From positions 4,898,418 through 4,962,417 of the forward strand of contig JALJCS010000028.1 in assembly GCA_023055355.1 (NCBI GenBank): a stretch of DNA of 64,000 nucleotides, given 5' to 3'. The notes beneath the pieces were generated by a model. That model worked only from the letters and a program-made list of their open reading frames with translations. It was not told where the DNA came from and did not search any database. Shown here piece by piece: positions 22,423-33,519 of the stretch (position 1 is the stretch's first letter; each line of letters starts with the position of its first letter). The stretch is from Agelaius tricolor. Its lineage: Eukaryota; Chordata; Aves; Passeriformes; Icteridae. A program made the position numbers and the translations under genes.

Positions 22423-24821
22423 TATGGAATTGCTGAAAACAGTTAATTTTGTATAGTTTTGATGAAAATCAAATCATTCAAAATGAATAGAAAAGCTTTA
22501 TAGAAGAAACACTGTTCACCATGAAAATGTTCTAGGTGAGTGTTGTTCGAGTTGGAAAGAAAAGGTTTGCAGGATCTTGTATTATCTCACCACAGATTTT
22601 TTGGATAAACCCCTCTTGGAGGCTTTCTAAGTGCAATTGTGGTTTGGGGGAAGGCTGAGAACTGGATGAGCCATAAAAATCTGCATCCCCTCCCATGCTG
22701 AAGTTATGCTTCCAGTCCAGGATGTGAGACCCTGAGGTCCTTGTGCCATTGCTGGCTGCTCTGCCTCATTTCTGGGGTGGAGGGTCTCTAGGGTTTGTTC
22801 CCTTTGGAGTTTTTATCTAGCAGTAATCTCATAAAAAGAGATGTACTAATTGCAAACAAAGCTGGGATTTTTCACAGCAGCCTTGGAAGACTGAGAATCC
22901 CATTAGTCATCCAAACCAGTTGGAAGGGAGCATCCAGATCTGCTAGGCAGCTTGGTAAATTTTGGTCAAATAGCACAAAAAATTAATTTTCCTGGCTTTA
23001 TGTCCATGAACAAGCAGCTGGTGTGCACACACAGCTCTCTGATCAGTTTGTCTCCCTTTGGTGTTGCACGTTACCTTTTTATTTTCTCTCCACATTTTGT
23101 CCTTTCACTCATCATGTAATTTTAGTATGGTAAACCCTGTTCTTTCAAACAGCAGTGTCTGGAGAGTACCTAAATCACTTGAAAGATGAGTATAAAGTGC
23201 TAATAAATCCAATATACTCTGGCTTAAAGCAGCAGTATTATTAGTTATTGATTATGATTGATTGTCCCAGTGCAGTTTTGTTGGACACCTTATCAAAGAT
23301 CACAGTTAGTGTATAAATTATCACTTGAGGATTGTTGCTGAGGAAGAGTTTCCTTGCCATATAGCCCAAATCCTGCTTTAAACAATCCTTTCTCCTCAGA
23401 CCCACTCAGCTTCCAGTCAGTTCAATTAAGGATGAGTTCTGGCATGGATGCTGCCCAGTTTAGTGCCTTTAAGGCATCCCTGTGAGGTTCCCAGAGGCCA
23501 CTTCTGTGCAATTTATTTTTGCTGCCTTTTTTAGAGTGTTATCAACTATAAAAACTGACATTCTCAAGGAGAGAAGTGTGTACATTGTTGTGATATAGGA
23601 ACGTTTTTCCCAGAGAAATTCTGGTTTATCACACGAGCCTGTAAATATGTATTTACAATTTTAAAAGCACGTCTTTATGTCCCTGATTGTAAATGCTCTG
23701 TTTTTAAAGTTTTATAACATGTGACTCAACCAAGAGACCACAGCACACAGCTTTATATTGTACTGGTCTGTTTGAAGGGTCCATTACAGTCTGAGCTGTA
23801 GCAGAAAATTGTCCATGTCACCTACGAGAAATAACCCATGGTTGCACCAGATTTCATCATTTTTCTTCAGAAAAAAATGCAGTTTTTCTGGGAGGGGGGT
23901 GGGGGGGATGATTTTTCTTGCAGAAAAAAAAGCATCAGTTCAAAATGATGTCATTTCTCTGGACCAGTGAGGAGACTTCATTCACAGTGAATTCAGGAAA
24001 AGTATGCCATCTTTTCCCAAGGCAGAATTTCACAGTTTTGCAGCAAATTTTTAACCTCCCCCGTGCCTGCTGGTGAAACATGAAATTTTGCCCTTGACCA
24101 ATATCACAAGTTCTTGTGAAAATTCAAGGAGAGGGTGGGGAAAAAGCTCAGGTTTTGCATGTAGAATTTCCAAGGACAACACTGGCAGCTCTGCAGTGCT
24201 CTCATGGCAGTGCTGGTACCAAGGAGTTTATTGAAAATGAACTCTGTGGAGATGTGGTGGGACCTGGTTTGTGCTGGGGCTCTGAATTGCCTTGGAGGAC
24301 TGAAAGCTCTGTCGTCTGTCTGCCATGTAAAGAAAAAGAACAACAATAAATTAATGTGAAAAACTGCATTATGGAAATATTTATTGCTATTTCAGCCAAG
24401 GAGGTCTTAAAAGCTGAGACTGGCTGTGCTGTAGCTCTGAAACAGGGGAATGGTTTGGGGTTCTCCTGGTGGGTGGCGGGGGAGGAGGAAGGAGACGCGA
24501 GTGTCACCTTGGTCTGACAGGTTCAGTGCACACAGACAGGGATTCATTGTCCTGACAGCTCCACCCCAGCTCTGCATGCTTGGAGCAGCAGCCCCTGAGC
24601 CCTTTGCAGCCCCTCTCCATCCCAACCCCCCCCTCCTGCTGAGGTGTGTCAGCGCTGTGGGGCTCCAAGGCTGCTCTGCCCAGCTGGGAGGGAAGTGTTT
24701 GAGCAGGGTGTGCAGTGGGAGGGCTGTTCTCCCCCTAGGAGTGCTCCCTGTTCCATGAACTGTGTGCCAGCACTGCACACTGAGACATTTTATGCTTTCT
24801 GTAGGGCCATTTGTCCCTTTC
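22423..24821. other. Unique non-coding DNA with one G-rich run
   Basis: Mostly AT-rich unique sequence. At 23890-23908 there is a run of G tracts. Nothing coding was recognised. Confidence 0.45.
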
Positions 24822-25055
24822 CATAGAATCCCAAAGTGGTTTGGGCTGGAGGGACCTTAAAGCTCATCCCATTTTCCCCCTGCCATGGGCAGAGACACCT
24901 TCCACTATCCCAGGGTGCTCCAAGCCCCGTCCAACCTGCACTGCCAGGGATGGGACAAGCACAGCTTTGTGCAACCAGGGCCTCACCACCCTCATTGTAA
25001 AAATCTTCTTTAAATCTGCTCTAGATGGAGCCTCCTTCAGTTGGAAACCCTGTAA
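24822..25055 (-). mobile_element. CR1 LINE 3' fragment
   Basis: CATAGAATCCCAAAGTGGTTTGGGCTGGAGGGACCTTAAAG begins a typical reverse-oriented CR1 tail. It continues through CTGCCATGGGCAGAGACACC and CAGGGCCTCACCACCCTCA to TTCAGTTGGAAACC. Confidence 0.9.
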
Positions 25056-25814
25056 GGGAATCACTGAGGGTGGTGGGCAGCCATCGTCACGGGTGCATTA
25101 ATCCCATGCATCCCATCCTGAAAAACAACAGCAGGTACAAGAAATAGGTTTGGGAACAGCTGAATTATGTATATTAATATTAATTTCACATAGGCTAAAA
25201 ATGGCTCTTTCACCCCAGAAAATCTGAAGGTTCCTTATGCATTATAAATCTGGTCTCTTAGAGAAAAGCCACTGCTGTCACTGTCGCCTGCCAGCGCCTG
25301 CAGCAGCCTGCCAGGCTCCTCTGGCACTGTCACAGCCTGTTTGGCTCTCAGGAAATGCCACCCAATTTCAGGTGAGTTTGAAGGGATCTGATTGTGCTGA
25401 GCTGTCACTCTGTCCCTGAATAAGAACCTTGAGAAATATTCTTTAAATAGCTGCACGCTCCATCCTTCTGTCTGTGCTGTCACATCAAGCAGCGCTAATT
25501 ACTCCTTTTTATAAGAGCTGTGGCTTTTTTGGGAGAAGGCTACACCCAAAAACAGATAAGGAGGATCACTTTCTCATCCTGAAGCTGCTGCCTGGAGGCT
25601 GCTCAGCTGTGTGTGTGTGGTGCTGGCAGAAGGATGCAGAGGACACGACACTGCCAGTGCCTGGATCCCCTCCCAAAGTCCCAGTCTGCAAAGCCAGGGG
25701 CTGCTGCACCAGTGTTTGGTGCCAGTGCTCCAAGGTAAATGCTCCAAGGTAAATGCTCCACCAAGGCTGGGGGACAGAGAGCTCAGGAGTGGGCACAGAG
25801 GAAATGAGTCCATC
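25056..25814. other. No feature recognised
   Basis: Unique sequence with a short local duplication (CTCCAAGGTAAATG twice at 25728-25757). Open frames in several phases lack support. Confidence 0.45.
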
Positions 25815-26286
25815 TGTGGTATTTGCTGGATCCCCAGGAGGAATTGATGAATCTGACTCCATGTTCTTAGAAGGCCAATATTATATGTTATGTTATATTA
25901 TGTTATATTATATTATATTAATTATATTATATTATATTATATTATATTATATTATATTATATTATATTAATTATGCTATACTAAAACTATACTAAAGAAT
26001 AGAGAAAGGATACTTACAGAAGGCTACAAAGAATGATAATGAATCTTGTGACTCTCTCTTCAGTCTGACACAGCCTGACCCTGATTGGTCATTAAGTTAA
26101 AACAATTCACATGAAACCAATGAAACAATCACCTGTTGGATAAACAATCTCCAAACACATTCCAAAGCAGCAAAACACGGGAGAAGCAAATGAGATGATA
26201 TTGTTTTCCTTTTTCTCTAAGGCCTCTCAGCTTTCCAGGAGAAGAATCCTGGGCAAGGGGATTTTTCAGAAAATATGAATGTGACA
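25815..26286 (-). mobile_element. Solo LTR, family A
   Basis: It reads TGTGGTATTTGCTGGATCCCCAGG to GAATGTGACA, the reverse complement of the plus-strand family A LTRs. It contains the ATCTGACTCCATGTTC motif, a TATAT-rich region, GATTGGTCATTAAG (a reversed CCAAT-type site) and AGGAGAAGAATCCTGGGCAAGGGG. Termini are TG...CA. No retroviral coding region adjoins it. No convincing target duplication was seen. Confidence 0.8.
25883..25972. repeat. (TATAT)n microsatellite inside LTR
   Basis: TTATATTATATTATATTA repeats in the AT-rich part of the family A LTR. This part varies greatly in length between copies. Confidence 0.9.
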
Positions 26287-26420
26287 GGGATGAGCTCAGC
26301 TGGAAGTGACAGCAGAGCAAGTTCTGCCCTGCTGCTCACAGATAAGCATCACTCACTCCCCAGTGAGGAAGAGGAGGGGCACTGACAGGTGCTGGGGTAG
26401 GGGACAATTTCATGCTGTGC

Positions 26421-26791
26421 TGTGGTGTTGATGTGAGGGTCCCCAGGATGAGGTGAGAGATGAGAATCTGACTCCAAGTTCTTAGAAGGCTGATTTATAT
26501 TATATTATATTATATTATATTATATTATATTATATTATGCTATACTAAAACTCTATTAAAGAAAGAGAAAGGAGACCTCAGAAGGCTGGAAAAGAATGAT
26601 AATAAAAACTCGTGACAGACTCAGAGAGTCTGACACAGCTGGCTGTGATTGGCCATTATTTAAAAACAATTCACATGCTGGGTAAACAATTCTCCAAATC
26701 ACATTCCAGAGGAGCGAAACATGGAGAAGCTGAAGCTTCCCAGGAGAAGAAATCCTGGTGAAGGGATTTTCCATAAAATATCATGGTGACA
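26421..26791 (-). mobile_element. Solo LTR, family A
   Basis: TGTGGTGTTGATGTGAGGGTCCCCAGGATGAGG through GAATCTGACTCC, a (TATAT)n run at 26496-26540 and a reversed CCAAT-type site to CATGGTGACA. It lies only 134 bp after another copy in the same orientation. If the element starts at TGCTGTGG, it is flanked by ATGCTG on both sides, a possible 6-bp target duplication. Confidence 0.8.
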
Positions 26792-28370
26792 ATGCTGGGC
26801 TACATTTGGTTCCTATCAGGCTTTGCAGCTGCCTTGGAAAAAGAAGGGGCATTTGTCTGAGAGCAGTTCATATTATCTTAGATATGAGATGCCAATGCAA
26901 ATAGGGCCACTCCCCTTTTTGTACTGCTCTGCTAAGTTTTGGGTCACCTTGACTTCAGCAGCACTTTGCAGGGTTGGTTTGCTGTTAATCTTTTTGTCCT
27001 TGTGTGCCAGTGCCTGTGTGAAGGGCTGGGGAGGGGCATTAACTCCAGGCTCATCTCCTTGCCCAGAGTCAGCTCCTCTGGGCCTCTGCACTGCTCAGTG
27101 AAGCTCTGGGGAATGCACTGTGTGGGGACAGGCATTGCATCAGAAAATCTATATATAAAACATAGTGCTCGTTATTAAACTCACATCTTGCCTTCTGCAC
27201 ATTGTATTTACTCTCTCATGTATTGAATTTTCCTACAGATGGTGTGTTTAACTGACAGAACTGACAGACTCCCTGAGCTCCTTTCTTGGGTTCCTCTGTC
27301 AGGTTTGCCTGGGCTGTGCTGATTCAGGAATGCTTCCTAATTTGACCTTCAAGGGCAATCCTGCAGCACTCTGTCCTGGCAGATTCTCTGTCTGAGTTCA
27401 GCTTCTCTCTGGGCCCAGCACCAACTGATTAGGGTCCTTTCAGAGTTGGGATTTCTTTCCTACAAGGATATTTATATATTAATTAATCCATACTAAAGCC
27501 TTACTTTTGATAAACAACCCAAAATATTCCCTAAGGCCTTAAGGGCATTTTCTTTCTGCACCGCTGACGTAATTTTCTTCTCTGCCTTCCAAACTTTTTT
27601 TTTTTCAGAAAGAATAAAACTCAACCAAACAAAATTGACTTTAAGCCAAGAGCTGCTGGAGATGTAATCTGAAGGAGGGCAGAAATGTGTTTAATTGCTG
27701 CTCTGATGCCAAACCTTAAGTGCTTTTCTTCAAAGTGAGTTCTACAAAACTCCATTTGCCTTGCATGACAGAGGCATCAGAACTGCAGAAACCTCCCAGA
27801 GCTGATGTCAGTGGTGTGGTCTGAGGAGGAATAATCACATCCACTCATCCCCATGCATCCAGTGATTCCACCAACCCTCCTTGTGACATTGCTGTGCTGG
27901 AAGAAAATGCAAAAATCCTGAGCTGCTATTTTTCCTGCCAGAGTCTCTGCCTTGCACCAGTGAAATGCTGATTTCTGACACAAGAAATAAGTTCTCACCT
28001 GCTACCAATCGTAGCCAATGACCTCTCATTAAGGATAATTTCTGAATGTTTTTTCCTGAGCCCTCCCCCATTCCCAAATCCTTGCTGCAGTGAACATTGT
28101 GAATAACCCCATTTCTCACACAGGGTATTTCTGGAGCTGAGCAGTGCCACGGCAATGGAACGTCTGTTCTCATGATGTAATGAGTTTAACTGAGCTTCTT
28201 TCTCCCTTTCATGCATTTTCCTGTGCCACACTGTTGTGTGTTCAGTGGGATAATTGGGTAGGGAAGAGAAGGAGATTTGCACTGAGCTGCATTTTTCCAA
28301 GGCTCTCTGTCCTGCTGTGACCTGTCCCTGTCCCTGCTGCCAGCACGGGCTGGGGGCTGCAGCTGCACAG
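26792..28370. other. No feature recognised
   Basis: Unique sequence; short unsupported open frames only. Confidence 0.45.
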
Positions 28371-28595
28371 AGCCCCACATCTCACAGAGAAAAGCAAGGC
28401 ACAGAATATTCTTCCCAAGAATATTCTTATCTCAGTTGCTGTGCCTGTGTTTGTGCCAAATTAGAATGCAATATGGAGATTGCTCACCCAAAGTGATGGT
28501 GCTTTGTTTCTCTGAAGTTCAGAGAATGTGAAACCCAGAAATATTCTTGGGAAGGATTGTGCCTTGCTTTTCTCTGTGAAGAGAAATGTGGGGCT
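28371..28595. repeat. Inverted-repeat element (~225 bp, ~50-bp arms)
   Basis: The left arm (28371-28427) reads AGCCCCACAT, CACAGAGAAAAGCAAGGCAC and TTCCCAAGAATATTCT. The right arm (about 28535-28595) carries the same blocks in reverse complement, with small indels. The centre contains a reversed match to the family D sequence near 47890-47940 (AATGCAATATGGAGATTG). It may be a rearranged LTR piece or a foldback element. Confidence 0.7.
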
Positions 28596-28798
28596 ACAGC
28601 CCCCTAAGGCATTTTGGGGTCTCTGATCATCAGTGGGGAGCAAATAAACAGCTACAGCCTCCTGAAATGGCCTGGGGAGATCTCTCAGCAGTCATTCCAG
28701 GGCAAGGGCCATTAAAGGTGCATTAGATGGACTTTTCCTGGCACTTGGCTGATGGAAATTCAGCTGTGGAGTTTTTAAAGTGCTTGTGTTGCAGCATC
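28596..28798. other. Spacer sequence
   Basis: Short sequence between two repeat elements; nothing recognised. Confidence 0.4.
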
Positions 28799-29306
28799 TG
28801 GGTGAGAGGAATGAGGGATTTGTCTTTACAAACAAGCTGTGGGTCTGCTGGTAGAAAAACCAGCACTGGGACATAAAAGAAACAATGGGAAGGATCCCAC
28901 TGATCCATCCATTAATGAATGGAAAAAGAGATTTGCCTTTACAAATAAACTTTAGGTTTGCTGATAAATGAAATTAGACATTGAGAGATAAAAGAAACAA
29001 TGGGGAAAACCCCTAAATTCCATAAGAATTAAAAATTAAAAGAGAGGGTTATACATTAGAGGGAAATCTTTGGTATCAGGTGTGTTGGGGAGTCTGAACC
29101 TCTCAAGTACCTCAGCCAATGGGGACAGAGAGAAGGGAAATGTGGCTGGGAAATTGGGATAAAAAGGAGGCTGCATCCTCCAAAAACTGGAGAGATCCCA
29201 GGGGAATGCCCCATGGCCCCTGCCTTTATTGGAATAAAGCCAAAGGACTCCTCTGTCTCCTTTTTGGACATAAACCTCTGGTGTTTGTGGATTAATTTCC
29301 CTGACA
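28799..29306 (+). mobile_element. Solo LTR, family C (left arm of palindrome)
   Basis: TG...CA element with the layout of a retroviral LTR: GCCAAT at 29115-29120, TATA-like GGGATAAAAAGG at 29157-29168, AATAAA at 29233-29238 and a T/G-rich tail ending CCCTGACA. It is nearly the reverse complement of 29987-30501. No open retroviral gene adjoins it. Confidence 0.75.
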
Positions 29307-29986
29307 TGGGTAAATCTGCTCATGAGCAAACCTGGCTCCAGCAGTGGAGTCCTTTGCAGAAAAAGCTCCCACTCAGTGAGGGTTTGGGGTTAATTTCCCT
29401 CTCCTTTCACCTTCCTCCCACACTTCCAGGGCATTGAGTCCATAGATTTCATTCACTGTGTGCAAACAAAGCTCCTCTAAATTCAGCATCTCAAAAAGGG
29501 GCACATTATTCTCATTATTCCTAACACTCATTTATCTCCTTTTCACCTAGAGAGAGAAGCTTTGAGTCAGGTTATGTGTTCTGTTATTCTGTTTGTAGTT
29601 ATTTTCTGTGCTGCAGCTGATGGAGCTCACAATGGCAGCAGCAGAACTGGGGGCACCTTAAGGAACCTTGTACAAACAAAACAAATCCCAGGTGTTGTGG
29701 TGAGCACAGAAACCCAGAGGAGGAAATCTGGCACTGGATGATGTGTGGAACTCAGCACAGCAGCGCAGGTGTCAGCTGTGAGGGAAATCCAGGTGAGCTG
29801 CAGTGAGGTGGAAAATGTCATTTCTGTACCTCAGGGAGGGTCATTTCTTAGGAACAAAATGTGCTGAGCTGAAGTGAGCAACGCTTGGAGTGTGTCCAGA
29901 GGGAAGGGAAGGCACTGCTGGGCTCCTCTGCTCTGGAGCTGCTCCAGGGTCTCCAGGAGAGAGGGTGGTGATGCTGAGCAGGGACA
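29307..29986. other. 680-bp spacer of the inverted LTR pair
   Basis: Unique-looking sequence between the two family C LTRs. No gag, pol or env coding sequence was seen. Confidence 0.5.
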
Positions 29987-30501
29987 TGTCAGGAAAATTA
30001 ATCCACAAACACCAGAGGTTTATGTCCAAAAAGGAGACAGAGGAGTCCTTTGGCTTTATTCCAATCAAGGCAGAGGCCATGGGGCATTCCCCTGGGATCT
30101 CTCCAGTTTTTGGAGGATGCAGCCTCCTTTTTATCCCAATTTCCCAGCCACATTTCCCTTCTCTCTGTCCCCATTGGCTGAGGCACTTGAGAGGTTCAGA
30201 CTTCCCAAAACACCTGATCCCAAAGATTTCCCTCTAATGTATAACGCTCCCTTTTCATTTTTAATTCTTATGGAAATTAGGGGTTTTTCTTCCCCATTGT
30301 TTCTTTCATCTTTCAATGTCTAATTTCTTTTATCAGCAAACCTAAAGTTTATTTGTAAAGGCAAATCTCTTTTTCCATTCATTAATGGATGGATCAGTGG
30401 GATCCTTCCCATTGTTTCTTTTATCTCCCAGTGCTGGTTTTATCTCCCAGCAGACCCACAGCTGGTTTGTAAAGACAAATCCCCTGTTCCTCTCAGACAC
30501 A
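29987..30501 (-). mobile_element. Solo LTR, family C (right arm of palindrome)
   Basis: TGTCAGGAAAATTAATCC to TTCCTCTCAGACACA, the reverse-oriented copy of 28799-29306, with the same CCAAT, TATA-like and AATAAA elements on the minus strand. The arms match over nearly all of their ~510 bp with scattered substitutions. Confidence 0.75.
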
Positions 30502-31376
30502 ACTCCCAGACCAGCCCAAACAAGAGGGCTTTTCCTGCTTTCTGGTTTTTGGGGCTGTGGGCTGGTTGGATGCAGAGGCTGTGAGCAGTGGTGTGGAATG
30601 GAGCATGGCCTCTTGTGCTGTGTAACTCTGTGCTGGGCTGGACATGGAGCCCACGGGGAGCTTGGAACCCCAGGAGCTCCTCCCAAAAACCCTCTGCAAA
30701 CCCAACAGCAAACAAACAGCCTTTGACAGCAAACAGCCTTTGACAGCAAACAGCCTTTGACAGCTCCCCACTTGATTCCTTCTCATCCCCAGAGTGCCCC
30801 TCCCTCCAGTGACCGAGTCCTCAGCATCTGCAGCAGACAGGTTACCTGAGATTATTTTGGTGCTTTGGAACCTCCAACGCACTCTCCCAATGCGCAATGG
30901 AATTGGGGAGAAGGAAAAAATACATCTGTGAGTTCATCTGCAACTCTAAAACTCCTGATGTTTTGGGGCTGGAAAAGTTTTGCTAAGGAAATAAGGATTT
31001 ACAGGTAGCCTCTTGCATAATTTCCTTTTTTTTTTTTTTTTTTTACTGTTTCAGAGCTGGATGCTGCTCTGCAGTGGGTTCTGCAGAGAAGTTACCAAAC
31101 AGCTCTGGGAGGATTTCATGTGACATGGCCAGGGAGAGCAACAGGCACAGTTAGGGAGGAAGAAAGCAGCCACAGGAATAAATGTTGAAGATATATGGAC
31201 CAAATGGCCCAATTTTTGGTTTCCTCCATGTGGTAGACAGAAAGGTCAGGTTGAATCTCCTGTTTGTGTGAGGGCAGAGATTGTTCCTGTGTCTTTAGTG
31301 AAATAAACATGCAAAGTAGTCTCTGGACTGTTTGTTTGGATTCTGCCAAAGATAATCTGAGCCTAAAATCATATAA
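30502..31376. other. No gene recognised; T-rich tract at 31026-31044
   Basis: It contains a triple AAACAGCCTTTGACAGC repeat (30712-30762). A T-run followed by CTGTTTCAG (31054) precedes a 90-nt open segment. That could be an exon, but the peptide is not recognised. Confidence 0.35.
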
Positions 31377-31580
31377 ATCATAGAATCCTAGCCCAGTTAA
31401 AGGATGCTTTAAAGGGTATCTAGTCCCTGCCACGAGAGGGACATCTCCAACCTCATTAGACTGCTCAGAGCCCCATCCAGCCTGACCTTTAATGTTTAAC
31501 AGGGATGGGGCACCACAGCTCTCTGGGCAACCCCTGCCAGGGCTTCTCCACCCTCACTGTAAAATATTTGTTCCTTAAAT
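31377..31580 (-). mobile_element. CR1 LINE 3' fragment
   Basis: ATCATAGAATCCTAGCCCAG, then CTCAGAGCCCCATCCAGCCTGACCTT, GGGATGGGGCACCACAGCTCTCTGGGCAACCC and CACCCTCACTGTAAA. A typical reverse CR1 body. Confidence 0.88.
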
Positions 31581-32210
31581 TGATGTAATATCTGAGGGAG
31601 TAAACGCAACACACCGACCCAGCTGGGATTTTGTGGACAGCTCCCGGCTGGGTTCTCACCCTGTGTGTGCAGCGACGCTGCCCCAGGAGCTGCTGCGGCA
31701 CAGACCACGAGATGTGACTTCAGTTCCCTCTGCTCGGAATTTTCCAGGTGTTCCCGGCCCCTCTCTGCCTCCTTGGGCTGCGGGAAGGGGCTGCGGTCAG
31801 CCCTGTGTTCCTGCAGGAACCTCTCATTCTCATTCTCTGCCCTGGGCTTTCTGCTGCTGCAGATTTTCTCATTCCCAGCCGGCTCACCGTGTGTTTTCCT
31901 AACCACGCGGGAACCTTTCTTCCCAGCAGACTTCCCCAAAAAAAGCTCCGCTGACTCACGGACCACAGATTCACGCAGCGCTCCCGGAGCCAGCATCCTT
32001 TGCATTGGCAGGGGGAGCTTTTCAAAGAGAGATGAATCAGCGCTGTCAGACTTTGCTGGGAGTTAACTCTTGGCCCCTTTTCCCTGGAAACAGCCCTGCC
32101 TGGTGCTTACACTGAAGGAATTCCAGCCAGGCATCCTTGCGGGATGGGCACCGCGGGCAGGTTTGGCAGCCGGTGCTCTCCCCTGTCCCTGGAGCATCCC
32201 GCGGGCAGGA

Positions 32211-32309
32211 GGGGGTTAAGGCAGCTGAGAGGGGGTTAAACCGGGCAGGAGGGGGTTAAGGTAGGCGGGAAGGGGTTAAGGCAGCCAGGGGAAGGGGTTA
32301 AGGCAGCCG
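32211..32309. repeat. G-rich (GGGGGTTAAGGCAGC)n tandem repeat
   Basis: Five imperfect units of about 20-25 bp, each containing GGGGTTAA, beside the CpG-rich block. Confidence 0.8.
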
Positions 32310-32605
32310 GCTCGTCGCTCCCTGCCGGAGTTCCCACCGCCTTCAGAGCGCTCCGGGAGCAGCCGCTGCATGCGGGCAGAGGGAGGAGGGCCGGGCGGGC
32401 ACTGCAGCAGGGCACAGGATGTTATTTAACGTGGCTCCAGTCTCCTCCCCCTCGCCGGTGAGGCTGGGGGAAGGGGGGAGCGGGCTGGAGGGAAGGGACG
32501 AGCGGCGGGGGTGATGCCGAGAGCCCCCGAGCCCGGGCCGGCCCGGCCGGTGCCGCCCGCGGCTGCCTCCGCTGGAATCCTCCCCTGAAAACCTGCCCTG
32601 AGCTC

Positions 32606-32875
32606 CTGAGGGGCAGCTGGGGCTCCTGAGGGGCAGCTGGGGCTCCTGAGGGGCAGCTGGGGCTCCGAGCCCTGCGGAGGAGGATTCCCGGTGCTCTGGC
32701 ATCCCCGGTGCCCTCACAGCGGACGGGCTGGAAGGACGGAGGCTCCGCAATCCCACGGGAGAATTCCCGGGCTCCTGAGGGGCAGCTCGGCTTCCTGAGG
32801 GGCAGCTGGAGCTCCTGAGGGGCAGCTCGGCTTCCTGAGGGGCAGCCCGGGCTCCTGAGGGGCAGCTGGGGCTCC
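32606..32875. repeat. 21-bp GGCTCCTGAGGGGCAGCTGG repeats in two clusters
   Basis: Three or four units at 32606-32665 and about six at 32768-32870, with variants GGCTTCCTGAGG and GGAGCTCCTGAGG. Confidence 0.85.
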
Positions 32876-32985
32876 GAGGCCTGCGGAGGAGGATCCCCGG
32901 TGCTCCGGCATCCCCGGTGCCCTCACAGCGGACGGGCTGGAAGGACGGAGGCTCCGCAACCCCTCAGGAGAATTCCCGTGCTCCG
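32662..32985. repeat. ~209-bp tandem duplication in the CpG-rich block
   Basis: The segment from GCTCCGAGC and TGCGGAGGAGGAT through GGCATCCCCGGTGCCCTCAC and GGAAGGACGGAGGCTCCGCAA to GAGAATTCCCG occurs at 32662-32772 and again at 32871-32985, with few differences. The 21-bp repeats lie between. Confidence 0.9.
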
Positions 32986-33363
32986 GAGATGTGTCCGAGC
33001 TCACGGACAAGGTAGGGCTGGGCTTGGATATTCAGGAGAAGGAAGAGCCTCAGGACTTTGCTGTGACCATGGTAGATACCCCAGAAGGGGCCGATCCTCA
33101 GTGCCCGGCGCTAATTCGTGCCTGAAGCCGCCAGACCTGCCCAGGACGCGCCAGAGCCTCCCGGGAGAGGCACGGAGCTTTGGATTTCTCCATGAAAATA
33201 CTGCTGGCGCTCAGCTGAAAACGTGTGCTGATCCTCTCCCTTGAAAGGGGCCGCGCCGTTCCTCCCTGGGTGTCTCCTCCTGCCCCGAGGATCCGTGGGG
33301 GACAGCAGGGCTGGGAGCTCCGGGCTCTGCCCCATGACCAACACTCAGCTCTGCAGGGAAGCC

Positions 33364-33454
33364 ATGGACTCCCCCCCGGCCTCCTCCAGCCCTGCTGCAG
33401 GGCCTGTCACCTTCTCCCAAGTTTTTGGGCAGCAGTGCCAGCTCATGGAAGCAG
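33364..33454 (+). CDS. Candidate first coding exon of an unidentified gene
   Basis: ATG at 33364 sits in a strong Kozak context (GAAGCCATGG). It begins a 30-codon frame, MDSPPASSSPAAGP followed by a TFSQVFGQQCQLMEA segment, which ends at the donor GCAG|GTAAGA with one base carried over. A second in-frame ATG lies upstream at 33333. It lies at the 3' edge of the CpG-rich block, as first exons often do. The Ser/Pro/Ala-rich start is not recognised. An alternative first exon of a downstream gene such as KAZN is a guess from synteny. Confidence 0.3.
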
Positions 33455-33519
33455 GTAAGAGGGGAACGTGCACACCTCCGTGTCATCCTACATCCCACGT
33501 CCTGGTTTGTCATGTCCCT

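Larger units (their letters stand above)
31620..33460. promoter_or_regulatory. GC- and CpG-rich block, candidate promoter
   Basis: GC content and CpG frequency rise sharply, with the densest part at 32330-33320 (CGAGCGGCGGGGG, CCGGGCCGGCCCGGCCGG, GCCGCCCGCGG). The surrounding DNA is CpG-poor, so this resembles a CpG-island promoter. It contains short tandem repeats and a candidate first exon ending in a GTAAGA donor at 33455. No TATA box stands out. In vertebrates KAZN follows PRDM2, so an alternative KAZN promoter is possible; I cannot match the encoded peptide to it. Confidence 0.5.

Noticed and set aside
29874..30323. 149-codon open frame
   Set aside because: It lies inside the family C LTR; the mirrored frame appears in the other arm, and no retroviral domain is present.
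28799..30501. A provirus bounded by two LTRs
   Set aside because: The LTRs are in opposite orientation and the 680-bp spacer has no gag, pol or env.
31054..31160. Possible exon after a poly-T tract and CTGTTTCAG
   Set aside because: No consensus donor follows and the short peptide is unrecognised; the T-run alone mimics a pyrimidine tract.
31496..32005. Minus-strand 169-codon frame near the CpG-rich block
   Set aside because: Its C-terminal part is CR1 sequence and its start has no promoter or splice support; GC-rich DNA has few stops by chance.
32343..33010. Minus-strand frames of 98-137 codons in the CpG-rich block
   Set aside because: They are translations of the 21-bp repeats and the 209-bp duplication; GC-rich chance frames.
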